Below are positions 16,721 through 22,929 of a stretch of 64,000 nucleotides of DNA, piece by piece. The DNA lies in contig VXLW01000029.1 in the NCBI GenBank assembly GCA_009841435.1, positions 1 to 64,000 on the forward strand, in the 5' to 3' direction. The stretch is from Dehalococcoidia bacterium (GTDB taxonomy: Bacteria; Chloroflexota; Dehalococcoidia; Tepidiformales; Tepidiformaceae). Position 1 is the first letter of the stretch. Every line of letters starts with the position of its first letter. The notes beneath the pieces are model-generated. The model searched no databases and had not been told where the DNA came from. It saw nothing but the letters and a program-made list of their open reading frames with translations. Both the position numbers and the translations under genes were made by a program.

Positions 16721-17470
16721 GTGGCCGTCTCCGTCATCGCCGTCGAGGGCCTTCCCGAGATCGCCGAGGGTGACGACCTCGCTGCGATGATCGTGGAGTC
16801 CGCCGCCGCCGGCGACGAACCCCTCGCGGACGGTGACGTCGTCATCGTTACCTCCAAGATCGTCTCCAAGTCGGAAGGGCGCACCGTCGACCTCGACACC
16901 GTCGAGCCCTCCCCCTTCGCCCGAGACTTCGCCGAGCGCTGGGAGAAGGAGCCCGGCGTCGTCGAGCTCGTCCTGCGGGAGTCGAAGCGTATCGTTCGCC
17001 AGGTCGGTCCCGTCCTCATCACCGAGACCCGCCACGGGTTCGTCTGCGCCAACAGCGGCGTCGACCAGTCCAGCTCCGGCGCGAAGGGACGCGCCGTCCT
17101 CCTCCCCGTCGACCCCGACGCCAGCGCCCGCGGCCTGCGCGCCCGCTTCCGGGAGCTCGGTCACGAAGTCGCCGTCATCATCTCCGATACCTTCGGCCGC
17201 CCCTGGCGCGAGGCCCAGGTCGACGTTGCCATCGGCATCGCCGGGATCAACCCCGTCATCAGCTACATCGGCGAGCACGACCCCCACGGCCACGAGTTCC
17301 TCGTCCAGGCTGTCTGCCGAGCGGACGAGCTGGCCAGCGCCGGCGAGCTCGTGAAGGGCAACCTCAGCCGCGTGCCCGTCGCCCTGATCCGCGGCTATCC
17401 CTGGGAGCCCGACGACACGGCCTCGATGACCGACATCATCCGCGAGGCCGAACGCGACCTCTTCCGCTGA
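16721..17470 (+). CDS. cofE: F420-0:gamma-glutamyl ligase
   Basis: Adds glutamates to F420-0, using GTP, to make the poly-gamma-glutamate tail of coenzyme F420. 249 aa, CofE-only length; it lacks the nitroreductase-like C-terminal domain of the fused actinobacterial FbiB. Motifs: DVVIVTSKIVSKSEGR, ETRHGFVCANSGVDQSSS, and VIISDTFGRPWREAQVDVAIGIAG. GTG start with GGGAGG 6-7 bases upstream. Sits between npdG and dut. No cofC, cofD or cofG/H lies in the window, so the rest of the pathway must be elsewhere. Confidence 0.92.
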   Translation: MAVSVIAVEGLPEIAEGDDLAAMIVESAAAGDEPLADGDVVIVTSKIVSKSEGRTVDLDTVEPSPFARDFAERWEKEPGVVELVLRESKRIVRQVGPVLITETRHGFVCANSGVDQSSSGAKGRAVLLPVDPDASARGLRARFRELGHEVAVIISDTFGRPWREAQVDVAIGIAGINPVISYIGEHDPHGHEFLVQAVCRADELASAGELVKGNLSRVPVALIRGYPWEPDDTASMTDIIREAERDLFR

Positions 17471-17475
17471 GCCGG

Positions 17476-17910
17476 ATGGTGGACGAGATCGAGGTCAAGC
17501 TGCTGCGCGAGGGAGCGCGGCTGCCCCAGAAGGCCAGCGAACACGCCTCCGGCTACGACCTCTACGCCTGCCTCCCCGACGGCCCCGTCGAGGTTGGGAA
17601 CTTCCCCGTGCGCATCCCCACAGGGCTCGCCTTCGCCGTACCCCCTGGGCTCGACGCCCAGGTCCGAGGCCGCAGCGGCCTCGCTAGCAGGGGCGTTACG
17701 AAGCCTACCGGCACGCTTGATGCCGACTACCGAGGGGAAGTGTTCGTCACCCTGTACACAACTTCTCCCGACCTTACCTATGTCGTCGAGCACGGCGACC
17801 GTGTCGCCCAGCTCATCATCACGCGCCTCGCCGATGTCGAGTTCTCGCTCCGCGACGAACTCCCTGAGACCGAGCGCGGCGCCGGCGGCCACGGCAGCAC
17901 CGGCCGCTAA
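17476..17910 (+). CDS. dut: Deoxyuridine 5'-triphosphate nucleotidohydrolase
   Basis: 144 aa, normal for trimeric dUTPase, which keeps uracil out of DNA and supplies dUMP. Motif I GYDLYA, motif II GRSGLASRG, motif III GTLDADYRGEV with the catalytic Asp, motif IV HGDRVAQLI. Motif V, usually RGxGGFGSTG, reads RGAGGHGSTGR: the Phe that stacks on uracil in most relatives is His here. ATG 5 bases after the cofE stop; last gene of npdG-cofE-dut. Confidence 0.93.
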   Translation: MVDEIEVKLLREGARLPQKASEHASGYDLYACLPDGPVEVGNFPVRIPTGLAFAVPPGLDAQVRGRSGLASRGVTKPTGTLDADYRGEVFVTLYTTSPDLTYVVEHGDRVAQLIITRLADVEFSLRDELPETERGAGGHGSTGR

Positions 17911-17919
17911 CGCCCGCCG

Positions 17920-17948
17920 TTGGCCGTAGGCGGCGTGTGTCCTACCGT
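17920..17948 (+). promoter_or_regulatory. Promoter of rplS
   Basis: TTGGCC (17920-17925), a 17-base spacer and TACCGT (17943-17948). The predicted leader of about 26 bases holds GGGGAC before the ATG at 17981. Confidence 0.5.
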
Positions 17949-17980
17949 ATGCCTTCACGCCTTCCCCCGGGGACGCACCC

Positions 17981-18325
17981 ATGTCGTACGAACTCGATGC
18001 CCTGACCGACGCCACGCCCCGCGACGACCTGCCCGACTTCGGCAGCGGCGATACCGTGCGCGTCCACGCCAAGGTCGTCGAGGGCAACAAGGAGCGTATC
18101 CAGGTCTTCGCCGGCGTCGTCATCCGCAAGCGGCGCAAGGGCATGGCCTCGAACTTCACCGTCCGCAAGATCGCCAGCGGCGTCGGCGTTGAGCGCACCT
18201 TCCCCCTCTACAGCCCCCGCCTCGACAAGATCGAGGTCGTGCGCCGTGGCAAGGTCCGCCGCAAGAACCTCTCCTACCTCCGCGGCCTCACCGGTCGAGC
18301 GGCCCGCATCAAGGAACGCCGCTAG
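17981..18325 (+). CDS. rplS: 50S ribosomal protein L19
   Basis: 114 aa, complete. [50 protein letters not shown] and [19 protein letters not shown] are diagnostic. L19 sits at the subunit interface. In most bacteria rplS follows trmD; here dut is upstream and an exported repeat protein downstream, and rplS has its own promoter. Confidence 0.97.
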   Translation: MSYELDALTDATPRDDLPDFGSGDTVRVHAKVVEGNKERIQVFAGVVIRKRRKGMASNFTVRKIASGVGVERTFPLYSPRLDKIEVVRRGKVRRKNLSYLRGLTGRAARIKERR

Positions 18326-18341
18326 CCCACCGCCAACGGGA

Positions 18342-18362
18342 GGCCGGGGAAATTCCCCGGCC
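18342..18362. repeat. Perfect 21-bp palindrome (10-bp arms)
   Basis: GGCCGGGGAA (18342-18351) and TTCCCCGGCC (18353-18362) are exact inverted copies around one A. It begins 16 bases after the rplS stop and ends 7 bases before the -10 hexamer TAGGCT of the next gene, covering its spacer/-35 region. No T-run follows, so a terminator is unlikely; an operator is the better guess. Confidence 0.6.
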
Positions 18363-18369
18363 ACTGCGC

Positions 18370-18375
18370 TAGGCT
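18370..18375 (+). promoter_or_regulatory. -10 element TAGGCT, leaderless type
   Basis: TAGGCT, then CCCGCA, then ATG at 18382. Six bases apart, with no ribosome site; immediately downstream of the 21-bp palindrome. Confidence 0.55.
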
Positions 18376-18381
18376 CCCGCA

Positions 18382-19455
18382 ATGGTTCGCCTGTATATCT
18401 TGCTCGCCGTCCTCGTCGCGACTCCAGCGGTGGCTGCCGTATCCGTAGTCAGCGCTGACGAAGAGACTGAGAACTCGGGTTTCGTCAGCGTCGATGTGCG
18501 CGTGTGGCAGGACGTCAGGGACGATCACGCCCTCTACATCAGCGCTCGTGCTGCTGGCGGCTCCTGGCGGACGCTCGGGACGATCCCCCTCCCTCTCGAC
18601 GATGGTCATAGTGCTAGCGGACGCCTTCGCTATGGCGACATCAGCATTGCGGTGCCCGCGGTGGACCGTTTCGCCGGCGTCGATGTTCGAGTCTGGCAGG
18701 ACGTCAACTATGGCAATGCCATCTACATCGGCGCCCGCCTAGCTGGGGTCCCGTGGGATACGCTCGGGACGATCCCTCTCCCGCTCGCTGATGGCCACAG
18801 TAGCAGCGGGCGCTTTCGCTATGGAGACGTCACGCTCTCCGTCCCCTGGCTCGTCAGCATCGAAGGCACGGTGACTGACCTGGAAGGAAGGCCCCGGGAA
18901 GGCATTGCCCTGGAGGCCTTTCCGGCCAGCACTTCGGACTTTCGTGTTGGACTCGGAGCCGCCCGAAGCACGACAAGCAACGATGGGAGTTTCTCGTTCT
19001 CTGTTCCCGCAGACTCGTACTACCTAAGGCTGGTGGGCACCGGAGCCCGCTTCCCGTCGTACTTGGGGAGTGAAGGGCAGTTCGCGGAGGTTCCCGAAAG
19101 CTTGAAGCCACTTGAGGTGGGTGCCGACATCACAGGACTTGTGCTCACATACGGGGTGATCAGCGGCTCGGTTCGTGGCATCTGGCAGGTGTCAGAGGAC
19201 TTGCATGTCCGGCTCGGGGAACCGGCCAGAAATACGGGCTATTTCGAACCGCTCCGGGGCGCATTCGCGTACATCCGTGCCCCCGGTACCTACCTGTTGA
19301 CGATTGTCTGCCATGTCACCGACACGCTCGGCTGGTATGGCGGTGAAACCGGCTTCGTGACGGAACGCGCCGGCGCCACTCCCATTGTCCTTGAGGCCGC
19401 TGACGTCGTCGGTCTCGTCATCGACCTCCCTGAGGACCGGCCGTCCTGTCCCTAG
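18382..19455 (+). CDS. Exported protein with two VWQDV-RYGD repeats and carboxypeptidase-regulatory-like domains
   Basis: 357 aa, not a named family. Signal peptide 1 to about 24. Two similar modules of about 56 aa follow (37-92 and 100-155): each has VDVRVWQDV, YI.AR.AG..W.TLGTIPLPL.DGHS, and SGR.RYGD ending in VP. From about 157 a carboxypeptidase-regulatory-like beta domain (VSIEGTVTDLEGRPREGIALEAF, then a D-G-S-F-S-F strand) begins, followed by a second beta region (GVISGSVRGIWQVSEDLHVRL). No catalytic motif or transmembrane anchor is visible. Third codon positions look less G/C-biased than in neighbouring genes, which may mean faster change or transfer. Likely cell-surface or secreted; binding role inferred. 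Confidence 0.75.
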   Translation: MVRLYILLAVLVATPAVAAVSVVSADEETENSGFVSVDVRVWQDVRDDHALYISARAAGGSWRTLGTIPLPLDDGHSASGRLRYGDISIAVPAVDRFAGVDVRVWQDVNYGNAIYIGARLAGVPWDTLGTIPLPLADGHSSSGRFRYGDVTLSVPWLVSIEGTVTDLEGRPREGIALEAFPASTSDFRVGLGAARSTTSNDGSFSFSVPADSYYLRLVGTGARFPSYLGSEGQFAEVPESLKPLEVGADITGLVLTYGVISGSVRGIWQVSEDLHVRLGEPARNTGYFEPLRGAFAYIRAPGTYLLTIVCHVTDTLGWYGGETGFVTERAGATPIVLEAADVVGLVIDLPEDRPSCP

Positions 19456-19462
19456 CCGCCCC

Positions 19463-21058
19463 CTACGCCTCCACCGCCGCCACCAGTTCGTACAGCGGCT
19501 GGCCGCCCTCCACCACCTCCACCTCGACATCCTCGAAGGCCGCCTCGATGCGCTCCGCGAGCTCGTCCCGCGATCCCTCGAACCCCTCCCCCACGTAGAC
19601 CGTCACGATGGCGGCGTCTGCCGCCTCCGCCTCCGCCAGCCCCGCCAGCAGCCCCTCCACCGGGTCGTCCGTGCCCCCGATGAGCGTCCCGTCGACGAGC
19701 GTGATCGCCTCCCCTTCTTGCACGTCCACCCCGTCCGCGGTGCGATCGGCCGCCGCCCGCGTCACCTCGACCGAGCGCGTGGCTTCGAGCGCCTCCGTCA
19801 GCGCCTCCGTGTTCTCCTCCGGCGTCGAGAGCGCGTTGAACGCGATCGCCGCCGCCGCGCCCTGTCCCAGCGAGATCGAGGGGGCCACGTGCAGGTTGCA
19901 GCGCGCCAGCTCGACAGCCTGCTCCGCCGCCGGAATCGCGTTCTTGTGGTTGGGGAGCACGATCACGTCCGCCGGGCCGAGCGCGTCCGCCGCCTGTGCG
20001 ATGTCGCCCGCCGCCGGCTTTACGATCGCCTCCAGCCGGTGGATGCTCGCGCCCAGGCTCAGGAACACCTCGTCGAACCCGGCGCTGCTGCTCAGCGCCA
20101 GCAGTCCCACCTTCTGCCCCGCGCCGCTTCCCTCCTCCCGGAAGCGCACATGCTGAGCGCTCATGTCCTCGAACTTGGGCCGCGTCAGCTCCCCGAACGT
20201 CCCCGCCTCCTCCAGCAACCGCTCCGGCTCGTTCGTGTGCACGTGGACCCGCAACGCCTGCTCGTCCCCCACGATCACCACCGACCCGTACCCCTCCCCC
20301 TCCGTGTGCCGCCGCAACCCCTCGACATCGACCTCGCGCTCGCCCGGAACCAGCACGAACTCCGTGCAGTATCCGAACCCGTCGTCGATGTGACCCGGCA
20401 GCATCGCCAGCGGCTTGTCCGGGATTGCGACCGGCGGCGGGAGCTCGCCCCGCAACGCCGCCACCAACCCCCGCAGGATGACGCAGACCCCCTCGCCCCC
20501 CGCGTCCGTGACCCCCGCCTCGCGCAGGGCCGGGAGCTGGTCGATCGTCTCCGCCTCCGCCCGCTCCGCCTCCGCCAGGGCAGCCTCCAGCACCACCAGC
20601 ACCCCATCCCGGGCGCGTGGCTCCGCCCCCGTCGCCGCCGCCCGCAGGACCGTGAGCATCGTCCCCTCCACCGGCTCCGAGACGGCCGTGTAGGCCGCCG
20701 CCGCCGCCGCCCGCAGCCCCTCGGCGAGCACCTCGCCGCCCAGGTCCTCGACCTCCCCCACGCCCTTCGCCAGCCCCAGCAACGACTGCGAGAGGATGAC
20801 GCCCGAGTTCCCCCGCCCGCCGTAGAGAGCGCCCCGCGCGAACGTCGCCAGCACTTGCCCTGCCGCCAGCGGCTCTTCCAGTGCGAGCATGTGGTCGCAC
20901 GCCTCCCGCAGCGTCGCCGCCATGTTCGAGCCCGTATCGCCGTCCGGAACGGGGTAGACGTTGATGGCGTCGACGGCCTTCGCCGACGCCGTCAGGTAGT
21001 CCGACGCAGAGGTGATCGCGGCCCGCAACTCCGTCCCGCTCAGCGTCTCGCCGCTCAT
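19463..21058 (-). CDS. fakA: DAK-domain fatty acid kinase-like protein (FakA/YloV)
   Basis: 531 aa. The N-terminal DhaL-type ATP-binding domain is clear: INVYPVPDGDTGSNMAATL (Asp residues for Mg-ATP), FARGALYGGRGNSGVILSQ. A central domain (GYCTEFVLVPGEREVDVEGLRR, HVHTNEPERLLEEAG) and a C-terminal DegV-like domain (KVGLLALSSSAGFDEVFLSLGA, VLPNHKNAIPAAEQAVELA) complete the FakA layout. In Staphylococcus FakA phosphorylates fatty acids held by FakB (DegV proteins); a DegV gene lies 1 kb away. Ahead of rpmB in divergent orientation, sharing a palindromic promoter region; GGGAGGGGGA precedes the ATG. Confidence 0.88.
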   Translation of the reverse strand: MSGETLSGTELRAAITSASDYLTASAKAVDAINVYPVPDGDTGSNMAATLREACDHMLALEEPLAAGQVLATFARGALYGGRGNSGVILSQSLLGLAKGVGEVEDLGGEVLAEGLRAAAAAAYTAVSEPVEGTMLTVLRAAATGAEPRARDGVLVVLEAALAEAERAEAETIDQLPALREAGVTDAGGEGVCVILRGLVAALRGELPPPVAIPDKPLAMLPGHIDDGFGYCTEFVLVPGEREVDVEGLRRHTEGEGYGSVVIVGDEQALRVHVHTNEPERLLEEAGTFGELTRPKFEDMSAQHVRFREEGSGAGQKVGLLALSSSAGFDEVFLSLGASIHRLEAIVKPAAGDIAQAADALGPADVIVLPNHKNAIPAAEQAVELARCNLHVAPSISLGQGAAAAIAFNALSTPEENTEALTEALEATRSVEVTRAAADRTADGVDVQEGEAITLVDGTLIGGTDDPVEGLLAGLAEAEAADAAIVTVYVGEGFEGSRDELAERIEAAFEDVEVEVVEGGQPLYELVAAVEA

Positions 21059-21093
21059 GCTGTCCCCCTCCCGAGTCTCGGATGGCTGCTAGA

Positions 21094-21119
21094 GGGAACC
21101 GGTGCTAGCATCGGTTCCC
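21094..21119. promoter_or_regulatory. 26-bp palindrome over the divergent fakA/rpmB promoters
   Basis: Arms GGGAACCG (21094-21101) and CGGTTCCC (21112-21119) flank the self-complementary core TGCTAGCA (21103-21110); 24 of 26 positions are symmetric. The core supplies a -10-like TAGCAT on the plus strand (towards rpmB, ATG 21143) and TAGCAC on the minus strand (towards fakA, ATG 21058). A protein bound here would cover both -10 boxes, so an operator is likely. No T-run follows either arm. Confidence 0.6.
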
Positions 21120-21142
21120 AGCCTTCCAGGGGAGCGACCTCC

Positions 21143-21355
21143 ATGGCCAGCGGTGCCTGCGACACTTGCGACAAGAAGACCACCTTCGGCCGCCACATCC
21201 GCCACCGCCACGGCGGGCGCTGGGAGCGCAAGGCGCCCTCGAAGCCGCGCATGCTCCGTCCCAACGTGAACAAGCAACGCGTCTTCATCGATGGTTCCTG
21301 GAAACGCCTGAACATCTGCGCCCGCTGCCTCCGCACGCTCTCCAAGAGCGCCTAG
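21143..21355 (+). CDS. rpmB: 50S ribosomal protein L28, zinc form
   Basis: 70 aa. MASGACDTCDKKTTFG, NVNKQRVFIDGSWKRLNICARCLRTL. Two CxxC pairs (Cys6/Cys9 and Cys59/Cys62) mark the zinc-binding form. GGGGAG lies about 12 bases before the ATG. Its stop shares the bases CTAG with the convergent rpe stop. Confidence 0.93.
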   Translation: MASGACDTCDKKTTFGRHIRHRHGGRWERKAPSKPRMLRPNVNKQRVFIDGSWKRLNICARCLRTLSKSA

Positions 21356-22020
21356 CTCCCGGCGGCCAGCGCCGCCCGCAGCGACGCAAGATTCTCCGCC
21401 ACGCTCGCCCGATCGTTGTAGACGCTGCTCCCGCAGACGAGCGCGTCCGCGCCCGCCGCCGCGCAGGTGGCCGCGTTCTCGACCTTCACGCCCCCGTCGA
21501 TCTCGATGCGCGCGTCGTGACCCCCTTCATCGAGCAGCGAGCGCAGGCGGGACACTTTCTCCAGCTGCGCGGGCATTAGCGTCTGCCCGCCCCAGCCGGG
21601 GTTGATCGTCATCACCATCACCTGGTCGGCGTCCGGCAGGGACTCCTCAATCGCCGCCAGCGGCGTGCCCGGGTTCAGGCAGACCCCCGCCTCCGCCCCG
21701 CCCTTCCGGATCAGGTCGAGCACGCGGTTGATGTGGTCGGTCGCCTCCACATGCACGTTCACCGTGGCCGCAACCGCGGTGTAGAACCCCACCTGCCGCT
21801 CCGGTTCGGCCACCATCAGGTGGATGTCGAAGGGCAGCGAGGTTGCCTTTCGCAGCGCCTCGACGAGCGCATGGCCGAAGGTGATGTTGGGCACGAAGCG
21901 GCCGTCCATCACGTCCAGGTGGAGGATGTCCGCCCCGCCTTCCTCCGCCGCCCGCACCTCATCTGCAAGCCGCCCGAAGTCCGCCGTCAGGATCGAGGGG
22001 GCGAGTTGCACGCTACGCAT
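21352..22020 (-). CDS. rpe: Ribulose-phosphate 3-epimerase
   Basis: 222 aa TIM-barrel enzyme interconverting ribulose 5-phosphate and xylulose 5-phosphate. Metal and catalytic motifs: LAPSILTADFGRL, LHLDVMDGRFVPNITFG, DIHLMVAEP, MTINPGWGGQ and IEIDGGV. The ATG lies 6 bases after TACAAT, so probably leaderless. Ends within the CTAG shared with rpmB. Confidence 0.95.
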   Translation of the reverse strand: MRSVQLAPSILTADFGRLADEVRAAEEGGADILHLDVMDGRFVPNITFGHALVEALRKATSLPFDIHLMVAEPERQVGFYTAVAATVNVHVEATDHINRVLDLIRKGGAEAGVCLNPGTPLAAIEESLPDADQVMVMTINPGWGGQTLMPAQLEKVSRLRSLLDEGGHDARIEIDGGVKVENAATCAAAGADALVCGSSVYNDRASVAENLASLRAALAAGS

Positions 22021-22026
22021 GGCTGG

Positions 22027-22032
22027 ATTGTA
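22027..22032 (-). promoter_or_regulatory. -10 element TACAAT, leaderless type
   Basis: TACAAT on the minus strand, then CCAGCC, then the rpe ATG at 22020. Only 22 bases from the plus-strand -10 of degV. Confidence 0.6.
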
Positions 22033-22053
22033 TGCGCTCGGCAGCGCCCGCCG

Positions 22054-22059
22054 TATACT
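22054..22059 (+). promoter_or_regulatory. Candidate -10 element TATACT of degV
   Basis: TATACT about 25 bases before the degV ATG, divergent from the rpe promoter. The leader holds TAGGGGG as a ribosome site. No convincing -35 at normal spacing. Confidence 0.4.
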
Positions 22060-22084
22060 TCACGTGCGTAGGGGGTTGATCCTT

Positions 22085-22927
22085 ATGCCTGTACAGGTCG
22101 TCACCGATTCCACCAGCGATATCAGCCCTCCGGAAGCCGAGGAGCTCGGCGTCAAGGTCGTCCCCGCCCTCGTGGCCTTTGGCGACGATGTGTACCGCGA
22201 TCGCGTCGACATCACCCCCACCGAGTTCTACGAACGCCTGACGACCGCGCGCGAATTCCCCAAGACGAGTCAGCCCAGCGTCGAGGCCTTCGCCTCCGTC
22301 TACCGCGAGGTCGCCGCCGAAGGGAACGACATCGCCTCCATTCACGTGTCCTCCAAGCTCTCCGGCACGCTCAACTCCGCCTCCATCGCCAGCGAGACGA
22401 GCGAGCTGGAGACGCGCATCGAGCTCCTCGATTCCTACACCGCCGGTGTCGGCCTGCGCGCCGTCGTCGAGGCCGCGGCTGAGCGCGCCCGCGAAGGCGC
22501 GCCGCTCGAGGAAGTGACCGCGGCCGCCCGCAGCGTCATGGATCGCGCCCATGTCGTTGTCACACTCGACACCCTTGAGTACCTGCAGAAGGGCGGCCGC
22601 ATCGGCCGCGCCGGCGCCCTCGTCGGCACCGCCCTCCGAATCAAGCCGCTCATCCATATCGATGGCGGCGAGGTGGCCCCCTTCGACCGCGTGCGCACCC
22701 GTTCCAAGGCCCTGAAGCGCCTCGAGGAGGTCACGCTGGAGGACAAGACCCTGGAGCGGCTCTTCGTCATCTATTCGGACAACGACGCCAGCGCCAGGCA
22801 GCTCGTTGAGGACGTGACGCCGCAGCTTCCGCACACCCGCATCGAGGTCATCCAGACCGGACCCACCGTCGGCGCTTACCTCGGTCCCAACGCCCTCGGC
22901 ATCTGCGCGGTGCGGCGGAGCCCGTAG
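22085..22927 (+). CDS. DegV-family fatty-acid-binding protein (FakB-like)
   Basis: 280 aa. VVTDSTSDISPPEAEELGVKVVPALV at the start, SQPSVEAFASVYRE, HVSSKLSGTLNSA (fatty-acid carboxylate Ser/Thr), ELLDSYTAGVGLR and VQTGPTVGAYLGPNALG-type C-terminus are all DegV hallmarks. DegV proteins hold a fatty acid for the FakA kinase; fakA is at 19463-21058. Only one such gene is visible here; many genomes have several with different chain preference. recG follows after 2 bases, so the two are probably co-transcribed. Confidence 0.88.
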   Translation: MPVQVVTDSTSDISPPEAEELGVKVVPALVAFGDDVYRDRVDITPTEFYERLTTAREFPKTSQPSVEAFASVYREVAAEGNDIASIHVSSKLSGTLNSASIASETSELETRIELLDSYTAGVGLRAVVEAAAERAREGAPLEEVTAAARSVMDRAHVVVTLDTLEYLQKGGRIGRAGALVGTALRIKPLIHIDGGEVAPFDRVRTRSKALKRLEEVTLEDKTLERLFVIYSDNDASARQLVEDVTPQLPHTRIEVIQTGPTVGAYLGPNALGICAVRRSP

Positions 22928-22929
22928 GG

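Noticed and set aside
18342-18362. 21-bp palindrome as terminator of rplS
   Set aside because: No run of T follows, and it lies directly in front of a -10 hexamer; an operator is more likely, though a Rho-independent role without U-tract cannot be excluded.
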